Origin: Brachyspira hampsonii 30446
Lineage (GTDB): Bacteria; Spirochaetota; Brachyspiria; Brachyspirales; Brachyspiraceae
Assembly (NCBI RefSeq): GCF_000316195.1
Contig: NZ_JH994110.1
Span: forward strand, 292,638 to 356,637
Direction of reading: 5' to 3'
Length of the DNA stretch: 64,000 nt
The translations under genes and the position numbers were made by a program. Below are positions 8,006-15,743 of the stretch, in pieces. A model generated the notes under the pieces. It saw only the letters and a program-made list of their open reading frames with translations. It was not told where the DNA came from and ran no database searches. The stretch's first letter is position 1; the number at the start of each line of letters is the position of its first letter.

Positions 8006-10735
8006 TTATAATTTTTTTGCCAATTTATCATTTATTAATATAAAAGCATTAGTAAAATCTTCATCTTTTATAAATGTAAAATTTCCATTATATCCAAAAT
8101 TTAATTCCTGCCAAGTTGACATACTAAGCTTATACACAAAATATTTATTTCCATTGACAGAAAAATCATAGTCTAAATATCTCATTCTTGTATCTTCTTT
8201 ATTATATTCTTTATCTGATATATAATAAAAGTCATAATCATCTCTTAAATATATATTATTAGAAATATCAGTAAGAGGTATAAGAATTCCTCCCTTTATA
8301 TTATTATCTATACTTGAAATAACATCAGAATTGTGACTTATAATCGAATTTGTATTAGCTATAGAAGTATATGATAATGAATTGTTTTTTATTTCTACCT
8401 GCTTAATTAATCTTTTTAGCATCTGCACATTCCTAGACCAATAAGATACACTATCCCAACTCTCATCTGTAGTATAAGCCATATCCATTATATCTGCTAT
8501 CATATAAGCATTAAATCCATAAAACGCAAGTTTCCATTCCCATTCACCTTGAGTGTATACATATGCACTTTTATCCACAAATTGATTTTGAACTAATTTA
8601 GAATTATATTCATTAAATCTATTTATATTTACTACAGAATATATAGATAATATAAATATAAGTAATATTAATAATAATTTTTTACATTTTAATGAATCTA
8701 AAATAGTTTTATAAAAAATGAAAAATGATATAATATACATTGTATTTGATAATATAATATCTTTTTCATCATTTCTCATAAATTGATCTAAGAATAATGA
8801 AAGAAATATCAACAATATTGATAAGATGATTTTTAAAATGTTTACATTTTTAACTAAAAATATTAATTTTATTATATATTTATAAAAAATATTAAAATAT
8901 CTTATAAATATAAATGATAAAACTACAATAGATATTAATGCTATTATTAAATAATAATTATTTATACCCATAAACATTATTGTTGAACCGCCGCCATATG
9001 AAAACAAATAAGCGTAAATAATAGAATTAAGTTTTTCAGGAAGTAAAAGTGATAAAAATACTATAGAAGAAAATGAAAATAAATATATAAGTGAATTATA
9101 TATAAATACTTTTATCTTGTATGATATATAAATTTTATTTTTATTTATTAAATATATGAATATAAACAATACTAGCAAAATCAATGGAAAAATACTTAAA
9201 CTTAATATAAGTTTGACTGGCTGTTCATAAATAATGTGGTTAAAAGCAGTATTTAATAATTTATTTTGTGAATAAATTATTATAGATATACTCATTAATA
9301 TAGAAAATATAATCAAACTAAATAATATTTTTAATGGAATAGAAAAATTTACATTATTGTCATTATTATATATATAATATTTATCAAAATTAAATACAAT
9401 ATATATAAAATATAAAAATACTATATAAAATATAAACATTATTTTAGTAAATAAAGCAAAACCAATAAATATACCAGATAGTATTATATATATTCTATGT
9501 TTTTTAGAATCAATATTAATTTCTGAAGCTAATAAAATAAAATATAATGATATTAAAGGATAAAATAAACCATTAGTTTCAAATCTTATTGTATTATATA
9601 TAAATGTAGTATGTATTATGATTGATAATGATATTAAAAATAAAAAACTCATTATATATAAAATTATTTTTTTATTTGTATAATTATGTATTTTCATTAT
9701 TTTTACTATATTGATAAATAAAAATACTATAAATATTAAAAATAATATTTGCTGAACTAATAATATATATTCAGATAATTCTACAAAAGATAGATATGGA
9801 TTTAAACTATTTTTTAATCCTGATATATTAACAATACTTACTAAATTGAATAATTTTGCAAATGGTATAAATAAATATTTATACAATAAGAAAAAAATAA
9901 AATTTGAACCTAAAAAGTGTTCAGGCATAATATTACTTAATGCTAATAATATATCATTAGTAAACAATTTTGTAGAATCCCAAGAATAATAATATGGGAA
10001 AGAATAACCTATAAACTGATATATTATTATAATAAAAGGAAAAAAAACAGCAAAACTTATTATATATTCTCTATGTATGCTTATACTATCACTAACAGTA
10101 TTAAACATATTAAAAATACTATGTACTGCATTCTTGAATAACAATTTTATTACGATTTTTTCTAAACAAGCATTTATAGCAGATAGTATTTTTTTTAAAC
10201 AAAAAACTATAAACAAAAATAATATTATATAAGCTATGACTATATATATTATTAATCTTGTATTTAATAGTAAAGTATAACTAATATTATCTATTCTTTC
10301 ATTATAATCTAATTTTTTATCTGATATTAATGTACCAAAAGGGCTTCCTTTTTCATCAATTTTTATTTCTTTAATAAAATTATTATCTGTTAGAATTTTA
10401 TCTGTATTAGGATAAACTCTATATAAATCGCTATGTTTAAAAACTTTACTATAATATCCAATCTTGAAGCCATAACTATAACTTGTAATAGATTTATTTG
10501 TAAATATATAATTAGTAAGAGCATCATTGTCTAATATATTATCTACAGTAAACAGATTTTTAGTTTCTTCCAGATTCAACCCATTAATTTCTAAAATATT
10601 ATCTATATTCAAGTTAAAATCTGATAAATATCCTGTTCTTTTAATTGTTCCCAATAAATAAAAAGTTACTAAAAATAAAATGATAATTAATAATAAAAAA
10701 ATATATATTTTTATTATTAAATTTTTATTTTTCAT
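8006..10735 (-). CDS. Giant polytopic membrane protein of the glycan cluster (paralogue 1)
   Basis: 909 residues with a first membrane segment at about 8-28, a soluble N-terminal module to about 150, then many hydrophobic helices and a hydrophilic C-terminal tail of about 190 residues. Residues 1-180 are clearly homologous to the start of the 919-residue protein at 15744-18503 (shared blocks such as YGFKIGYYSK and LFT/IFT-VDN..DNDA), while the remainder diverges. The topology resembles lipid-linked-sugar glycosyltransferases or O-antigen-type membrane proteins, but no catalytic motif is certain. The start is fixed by GGAG six bases before the ATG, in a GGAGTAAYTTATG block shared with the paralogue. 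An (AAAC)16 tract lies directly upstream. Confidence 0.85.
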   Translation of the reverse strand: MKNKNLIIKIYIFLLLIIILFLVTFYLLGTIKRTGYLSDFNLNIDNILEINGLNLEETKNLFTVDNILDNDALTNYIFTNKSITSYSYGFKIGYYSKVFKHSDLYRVYPNTDKILTDNNFIKEIKIDEKGSPFGTLISDKKLDYNERIDNISYTLLLNTRLIIYIVIAYIILFLFIVFCLKKILSAINACLEKIVIKLLFKNAVHSIFNMFNTVSDSISIHREYIISFAVFFPFIIIIYQFIGYSFPYYYSWDSTKLFTNDILLALSNIMPEHFLGSNFIFFLLYKYLFIPFAKLFNLVSIVNISGLKNSLNPYLSFVELSEYILLVQQILFLIFIVFLFINIVKIMKIHNYTNKKIILYIMSFLFLISLSIIIHTTFIYNTIRFETNGLFYPLISLYFILLASEINIDSKKHRIYIILSGIFIGFALFTKIMFIFYIVFLYFIYIVFNFDKYYIYNNDNNVNFSIPLKILFSLIIFSILMSISIIIYSQNKLLNTAFNHIIYEQPVKLILSLSIFPLILLVLFIFIYLINKNKIYISYKIKVFIYNSLIYLFSFSSIVFLSLLLPEKLNSIIYAYLFSYGGGSTIMFMGINNYYLIIALISIVVLSFIFIRYFNIFYKYIIKLIFLVKNVNILKIILSILLIFLSLFLDQFMRNDEKDIILSNTMYIISFFIFYKTILDSLKCKKLLLILLIFILSIYSVVNINRFNEYNSKLVQNQFVDKSAYVYTQGEWEWKLAFYGFNAYMIADIMDMAYTTDESWDSVSYWSRNVQMLKRLIKQVEIKNNSLSYTSIANTNSIISHNSDVISSIDNNIKGGILIPLTDISNNIYLRDDYDFYYISDKEYNKEDTRMRYLDYDFSVNGNKYFVYKLSMSTWQELNFGYNGNFTFIKDEDFTNAFILINDKLAKKL

Positions 10736-10813
10736 AAGTTACTCCGTTTGTTTGTTTGTTTGTTTGTTTGTTTGTTTGTTTGTTTGTTTGTTTGTTTGTT
10801 TGTTTGTTTTCAT
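10736..10813 (-). other. Leader ORF made of the AAAC tract, ahead of the membrane protein gene
   Basis: On the minus strand an ATG at 10813, preceded by AGGA about seven bases away, opens a reading frame through the AAAC tract (repeating Lys-Gln-Thr-Asn) that ends at TAA six bases before the ATG of the 909-residue protein. With one repeat fewer the frame would end in TGA overlapping that ATG; with one more it would end at a TAA two codons inside. In every phase the leader therefore stops at or next to the downstream start. It would make a short basic peptide or couple translation. Whether it is translated is inference. Confidence 0.5.
10746..10809 (-). repeat. Tetranucleotide microsatellite (AAAC)16
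   Basis: Sixteen uninterrupted GTTT units on the plus strand (AAAC on the minus strand). The tract is bounded by the RBS GGAG of the 909-residue protein on one side and by an ATG on the other. Perfect tetranucleotide tracts of this length are a hallmark of slipped-strand phase-variable loci. A short relic of the same unit occurs at the start of the methyltransferase at 11793. Confidence 0.97.
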
Positions 10814-10835
10814 AAAAATTTCCTATATTTGAGAT

Positions 10836-10863
10836 ATTATATCATAATATAATAAATTTGCAA
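10836..10863 (-). promoter_or_regulatory. Candidate promoter for the AAAC leader and membrane protein
   Basis: Minus-strand TTGCAA (10858-10863) and TATAAT (10836-10841) are spaced by 16 bases, placing a transcription start about 15 bases ahead of the leader ATG at 10813. If correct, the AAAC tract is transcribed and is not between the promoter boxes, so it would act on the mRNA leader rather than on promoter spacing. The rest of 10864-11055 is AT-rich with nothing else recognised. Confidence 0.45.
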
Positions 10864-11055
10864 ATTACAGAATTAATTTTCTATAAAAATGTAAAATTTA
10901 ATAAATATATTAATTATAAAATAATGTGTAATTTTACAACAATTTTCTTTTAGATTATATTTATGATATGAGATTTATTATAGAATTCATTAATTTAAAA
11001 TATATATCTGTATTATGTATAGATTTGTTGGTAAATCATTTTATTCTTAAGAAGA

Positions 11056-11793
11056 CTATTTATTTTTATCAATATTGTCACTAGAAGAAAAAATAACGAC
11101 TCTAGCACAGCTCAATCTTTTTAATATAGATCTATTTTCAAATATTGGAGATATAAAGTTTAAAAAAGCAGCGAACCAATTTGGACAAAACATAGGAATA
11201 ATATCTATGTATTTATAACTAATAACTTTTTTACCTGCATTATTAATCCATTTTTTAACCTGCCAAGTGTAAATGATCTTTCATTATGCTCTCTATGATA
11301 TTTCGAAACTTTTTCCAAAATTTTTAATGCAGGTGCATATCCATTATTTTCTATTATGAGGAGATTATCTGAATAATTAGAAGCTATTTCAATAGCCTTT
11401 TCAGGATCAGGTAAATGATGTAAAACAACAATAAAAATTACACAGTCAAATTTTTTATTTTCTTCCATTTCATATATATTATCTATTTTAAAATCTATAT
11501 TTGTTATACCTAATTTTTCCTGTAATTTTTTGGCAGAATATATTGCTTCTTTAGAAGGGTCAGTAGATAATATATTAGTATTTGGATATTTTTGTGCAAA
11601 TTCTATTGAAAAAGTACCATCACCACATCCTATTTCTAAAATATTTTTACCATTAAAATCATACATTGATAACATAGCATTCATATTTTTTTGTTTGTTA
11701 ATTTTTTCCGCCATAGAACCATTATGGTATAAGTAAGTTCCGCCTGTATTTTTAACATCTAAATCATATTTATCTACTATGTTTGTTTGTCAT
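11056..11793 (-). pseudogene. Class I SAM methyltransferase with two frameshifts (phase-off or decayed)
   Basis: The intact core, starting at an internal ATG (11714), reads ILEIGCGDGTFSIEFAQ with the SAM loop and VVLHHLPDPEKA. Upstream, an ATG at 11793 with AGGTG in front reads only MTNKHSR-stop, because it passes through two AAAC units. Removing one unit, or adding two, joins it to the frame (NIVDKYDLDVKNTGGTYLY...) leading into the core. At the 3' end a six-A run (plus-strand 11251-11256) throws the frame to an early stop at 11205. One extra A would continue as KKWINNAGKKVISYKYID to a stop at 11056. The full protein would be about 245 residues. Function: methylation in the polysaccharide cluster. 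The internal fragment alone may not be active. Confidence 0.72.
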
Positions 11794-11842
11794 AAGAAAA
11801 AACACCTATGTATTATAAATTATAAATTGATAATTGTCAATA

Positions 11843-13117
11843 TTATCTTATTACACTTCCCAAATAATAAGAATGATCCACATTTTTTTTATTTTCTATA
11901 TATTTTTCTTTTTCTGATATTTTTAGTATTTCTATTGATTTCTTATATATTTCATATGGATATATCTTTTGCAAACATATATTATTACCATTACAAGGTG
12001 GTTTGGCAGTTAAATATAAACATGGTGAACAATAAACGTTTGCACTCATATAAATTTCTTTATCATAATTAATCATGCCATAATGAAAATATGATCCAGT
12101 TCCCCAAATAGATATTATATTAATATTCTGAGCATAAGCAAAATGTAAAGGTCCTGAATCAGTAGTTATAAATAAATCAAATTTATAAAGTAAATAAATA
12201 GAAGCATTTAATGAAAATATACCAGCTGTTAAAAATACTTTATATTTAGCAACATCAGAAAGTTTATTATATATTTCTTCTTCTAAGTACTTCTTCTCAT
12301 TAGGAGCACCTATTAAAAAAATAAATATATTCTTTTCTTTAATTAGAATCAAATTTTCTATAAGCTCAACAAAATAATTCGGAGGATACCTTCTTTCTAA
12401 TGCCAACTCGCTCGCATTGGCATTAATTCCTATGTATATATCATTTTCTTTTTTTTCTTTTAAGTTTTCTAAAAAATATTTTTCTATTTCTAATTTATTA
12501 TCTTCTTTGAAATTAAATTCAGGTAATTTTTTATTGTAATTATTACTATTAGTTAGATAATTAGAAATCTGTAAATAAATATCTGTTATATTTTTTTGAT
12601 TATTAAAGTAAAGCATATGAGTATATATACCAATATGCCAATGAATATCATGTCTAAAAAAACCATATCTGTTTCTAGCACAAGACATTAAAGCCATACA
12701 GCTAGAGTATCTGGAATAAACTTCTAAATCTATAAAAGCATCCACTCTTATTTTTAATAATTTTAATACTAATTTAAAAGTGGATATAGCCATACTTATT
12801 ATTCCACTGTCATCAATAGTTAATACATTATCAACATTTTTTATTATATCAAATATTTTCTTATTTTTTACAGATGTTAAATAATATACATTACAATCGG
12901 GAAAAGAATTTTTTATATCTTGAATTATTACTTGTGATCTTACTATACTTCCAAGACCAAGATATTTTGCTATGACAACATTTTTAATATTTTCTTTTGT
13001 TATAGTATGATTTCTATTAAGGAATTTACCTATTAATAAACTTATATGATCCAGTATATAAGCACTGCTTCCAAATAATATTCTGTCAACTTTTAGTTTA
13101 AAATCTAAAGAAAACAT
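11843..13117 (-). CDS. Family 9 glycosyltransferase (heptosyltransferase-like)
   Basis: 424 residues. The N-terminal half has the GT9 opening VVIAKYLGLGSIVRS and the C-terminal half has IGINANASELALERRYPP and the family signature ITTDSGPLHFAYA, which binds the nucleotide sugar. These enzymes (WaaC/WaaF/WaaQ group) add heptose or related sugars to lipooligosaccharide at the inner membrane. A C-terminal cluster of cysteines (CSPC, CNGNNIC) is typical of many GT9 members. It begins one base after the stop of the upstream methyltransferase gene, so it is in the same operon. The acceptor and donor cannot be named from sequence. Confidence 0.9.
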   Translation of the reverse strand: MFSLDFKLKVDRILFGSSAYILDHISLLIGKFLNRNHTITKENIKNVVIAKYLGLGSIVRSQVIIQDIKNSFPDCNVYYLTSVKNKKIFDIIKNVDNVLTIDDSGIISMAISTFKLVLKLLKIRVDAFIDLEVYSRYSSCMALMSCARNRYGFFRHDIHWHIGIYTHMLYFNNQKNITDIYLQISNYLTNSNNYNKKLPEFNFKEDNKLEIEKYFLENLKEKKENDIYIGINANASELALERRYPPNYFVELIENLILIKEKNIFIFLIGAPNEKKYLEEEIYNKLSDVAKYKVFLTAGIFSLNASIYLLYKFDLFITTDSGPLHFAYAQNINIISIWGTGSYFHYGMINYDKEIYMSANVYCSPCLYLTAKPPCNGNNICLQKIYPYEIYKKSIEILKISEKEKYIENKKNVDHSYYLGSVIR

Positions 13118-13118
13118 A

Positions 13119-13988
13119 TTAAACCTTTTTAAGTATAACTAATGACTCTCCCAATTTAATATTAAATCTTAAATTATTAATTATAGGTATATAATTTACT
13201 ATATTAAATAATTGAGTTATAGGAAATAATTTATAAACATTAAATTGATTTCTCATATATTTTATTGTCATAGTTTTTACAGCTGGCTTCATATATATAA
13301 TTTCAAATCCTGTATCTTTTGATATTATTTGCATGTTCTTTTTATTAAAGTAGAATAAGTGTTCTAATTTGTATTGTGTCCATTTACTTTTCATAACATT
13401 ATGAGTAAAAGAATAAGTATCCGGAACAGTTATCATAATATATCCGCCGCCATTATCAACGTTTTTTAATATATCATAACATTTTTTTAGTATATCTAAT
13501 GGATTTGAGATATGTTCTAATAAATCTGTCATAGTAATTATGTCAAAAAAATTGTTTTTAAATGGGGCATTTTGTAAAATTCCATTGTATATTCTATCAT
13601 CACCAAATTTTTTCTTTGCTATTGAACTTGAATATTCAGAAAGTTCTACTCCATAAGGTTCAAAACCTAATTTTTTAGCTTCTTCAAGTAAAAATCCGGA
13701 GGCGGTACCTATATCTAATATATTTCCATTTTTTTTATAAGGCAATATTTTTTTCAACATATTTCTAAATGTTGATTTTTTCATTAAAGCAACTTCATTA
13801 TTTTCACCATCTTCCATGCCCCATGCTTTATAATATTCATTAGAATATATTTGTTTTATCTCTTCAAATGTAGGTTGATCATATATAAATTCTAATCCAC
13901 AATTTGGACAACAAACTATATCTCTATTATTTACAGTTGATTTTATTTCCATTTCTCCTTCATAATCACATAAATAACATTTATACAT
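13119..13988 (-). CDS. SAM methyltransferase with N-terminal zinc ribbon
   Basis: 289 residues. Residues 4-7 CYLC and about 27-30 CPNC form a four-cysteine zinc ribbon, followed by a Methyltransf_23-type domain with ILDIGTASGFLLEEAKKLG (SAM motif I), YGVELSEYSSSIAKK and TMTDLLEHISNP. This is a paralogue of the neighbouring gene at 13998-14864, with the same architecture and about the same length. Here the glycine codons of NGGGYIM are written with mixed codons (GGCGGCGGA), unlike the pure G run of the neighbour. Such proteins occur in O-antigen clusters and probably methylate sugars or a lipid-linked intermediate. Confidence 0.88.
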   Translation of the reverse strand: MYKCYLCDYEGEMEIKSTVNNRDIVCCPNCGLEFIYDQPTFEEIKQIYSNEYYKAWGMEDGENNEVALMKKSTFRNMLKKILPYKKNGNILDIGTASGFLLEEAKKLGFEPYGVELSEYSSSIAKKKFGDDRIYNGILQNAPFKNNFFDIITMTDLLEHISNPLDILKKCYDILKNVDNGGGYIMITVPDTYSFTHNVMKSKWTQYKLEHLFYFNKKNMQIISKDTGFEIIYMKPAVKTMTIKYMRNQFNVYKLFPITQLFNIVNYIPIINNLRFNIKLGESLVILKKV

Positions 13989-13997
13989 ATAAACCTC

Positions 13998-14864
13998 TTA
14001 AAGTATTTTTAAAATTACAATAAAATCTCCTGTTAAAATAGGAAATCTCATTTTTCCAATAATTGGAACATATCTAAATAAACTAATTAATTTTGAAATA
14101 TTATTACTACTTCTATTTAACTGATTACATATATAATCTAATCTCATAATCTTTATTAGTGATGAATAGTGAATTATTTCAAAACCTACTATACTGCATA
14201 TTTTTTTTATGCTTTGTAAATTAAAATAAAATAAATGTTCAGAGTTATAATGATGCCATTTACTACCCATTATTTTTCTACTAAAAGAATCTGTGTTAGG
14301 AGTAGTTATCAAAATGTACCCCCCCCCCGTACTATTTAAAATATTTTTTGCATATTTTAATGTTTCTATTGGGTTTCTAACATGTTCTATTACATCAATC
14401 ATAGTTATCACATTAAAAAAATTTTTATTAAAATTTGAAGTTTCCAATGTTCCATTATATATCCTATCACTTCCTATTCTTTTTTTAGCTATACTGCTTG
14501 CATATTCAGATATTTCTATTCCATAAGGTTCAAATCCAAGAAGTTTTGCTTCTTCTAATAATAATCCACTGGAACATCCTATATCAAGTAAATTTCCATA
14601 ATTACAATATGGTAATATTTTTTTTAAAACATTATTAAAAGTTTTTCTCTTCATCAATGTTATAGGATTTTCCTCTGCCCCATTGTCAAAACTGCAAGTA
14701 GGATAATTTTTACCAGAATAAATTTTATTTAATTCTTCATCGCTTGTTTGAGGATACATAAATTCTAATGTACAATTAGGACATAAAAGTATATTATTTC
14801 CATTCACAATAGATTTTACTTTCATTTCTCCTTCATAACCGCATAATTTACATATATTATACAT
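13998..14864 (-). CDS. SAM methyltransferase with zinc ribbon and G10 phase-variation tract
   Basis: 288 residues from the ATG at 14864, which is chosen because GGAAAGGGA stands just ahead of it and the protein then begins MYNICKLCGYEGEMK like its paralogue. A longer frame to 14885 would overlap the upstream gene. Four cysteines (CKLC, CPNC), LLDIGCSSGLLLEEAKLLG and TMIDVIEHVRNP mark the family. Ten consecutive G (minus strand; C run 14319-14328) encode the GGG of STGGGYILITT. In this copy number the frame is open. Slippage by one base would truncate the protein after the SAM domain, so this is a likely on/off contingency gene for surface-glycan methylation. Confidence 0.9.
   Translation of the reverse strand: MYNICKLCGYEGEMKVKSIVNGNNILLCPNCTLEFMYPQTSDEELNKIYSGKNYPTCSFDNGAEENPITLMKRKTFNNVLKKILPYCNYGNLLDIGCSSGLLLEEAKLLGFEPYGIEISEYASSIAKKRIGSDRIYNGTLETSNFNKNFFNVITMIDVIEHVRNPIETLKYAKNILNSTGGGYILITTPNTDSFSRKIMGSKWHHYNSEHLFYFNLQSIKKICSIVGFEIIHYSSLIKIMRLDYICNQLNRSSNNISKLISLFRYVPIIGKMRFPILTGDFIVILKIL
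14319..14328 (-). repeat. Homopolymer G10 inside a methyltransferase gene
   Basis: Ten C on the plus strand, G10 on the coding strand. In a genome this AT-rich a ten-base G run is far from expectation. The paralogue next door encodes the same Gly-Gly-Gly with a broken run, which shows that the amino acids do not require the tract. Confidence 0.97.
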
Positions 14865-14866
14865 AA

Positions 14867-15712
14867 TTATTCCCTTTCCAAACATTTCTTACAAATAGGA
14901 AGTTCAACTATATTATCTCTTAAAAGTTTTACTCTTAAATCATTATATGAATTCCATATCTCTAATATACTTTTCTCCATTACATTTCCCATTATATATT
15001 TCTTGAAATAATCCTGACAGCAAAGGATTATATTACCATCTTTTGAAATCACTAAACTCCTTATTGCTTGACATTTTTTATATACAATTTTCTTTTTTTT
15101 GGGATCTATTTCTACACTACCGCCTCTATTTTCCAAAAATAGATCATTTGAAGTTTGAAGTCTCATTTTTTCTTTTAAAAATTCTTTTACAGGTTTTAAT
15201 CTCTCTAGATTTCTCTCTGGATTTTTATCATGAACTGTTATTAAAAATTTATCTACACCAGCTTCTACTAATTCCTTAGCTTTTTCAACATTAAGCAAAT
15301 CACCATTGCTTATTAATAATTGAGTAACTTCTGGTAATTCTTTATGTACATATTTTGTAAATTCAACCAATCTATCATCAAATAATGGTTCATTATATAA
15401 ACTTAAATACAATACTCCAGAATATTTAACATCTTTTAAATCAGAAATTATTTTTTTAAATATTTCCCAAGACATAAACTCTTTAGGTGTTTCATAATCT
15501 TTATTTGGACAATAATCACATTTCCTATTACAATAAGTAGAAATTTCAATAGCTACATTATGAAAGAAATATCTGTCTTTACGTTTTATTAAATCAACAT
15601 ATTCTGAAAATTTCTTATATCCATCATAAGTAATGCGTCTATATAAATAAGGGCTTATTTTTTCTAATTTAGTTAGAAAATATTTATCTAAAAACATTTT
15701 AATTTTTTTCAT
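14867..15712 (-). CDS. Radical SAM / SPASM-domain protein
   Basis: 281 residues. The radical SAM cluster motif is CNRKCDYC (C-x3-C-x2-C) at about residues 61-68, and the C-terminal part has a SPASM-like set of cysteines: KCQAIRSLVISKDGNIILCC and PICKKC. It needs a 4Fe-4S cluster plus an auxiliary cluster. Its place between a glycan membrane protein and methyltransferases suggests a sugar- or lipid-modifying reaction, as for other radical SAM genes in O-antigen clusters; the substrate is unknown. It follows the 919-residue membrane protein by 31 bases and precedes the next gene by two bases (TAATTATG), so it is tightly coupled. Confidence 0.9.
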   Translation of the reverse strand: MKKIKMFLDKYFLTKLEKISPYLYRRITYDGYKKFSEYVDLIKRKDRYFFHNVAIEISTYCNRKCDYCPNKDYETPKEFMSWEIFKKIISDLKDVKYSGVLYLSLYNEPLFDDRLVEFTKYVHKELPEVTQLLISNGDLLNVEKAKELVEAGVDKFLITVHDKNPERNLERLKPVKEFLKEKMRLQTSNDLFLENRGGSVEIDPKKKKIVYKKCQAIRSLVISKDGNIILCCQDYFKKYIMGNVMEKSILEIWNSYNDLRVKLLRDNIVELPICKKCLERE

Positions 15713-15743
15713 TGATACTCCATAATTAATTTAAATATTATAT

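Noticed and set aside
10746-10809. AAAC tract as an in-frame N-terminal extension of the membrane protein
   Set aside because: None of the three phases joins the leader to the downstream frame; each meets a stop at or beside its ATG.
11779-12072. 97-residue plus-strand ORF opposite the GT9 gene
   Set aside because: Phe/Ile/Tyr-rich shadow with no RBS; the minus-strand GT9 is clear.
14864-14885. Upstream start of the G10 methyltransferase at 14885
   Set aside because: It overlaps the radical SAM gene end, and the paralogue and RBS both support 14864.
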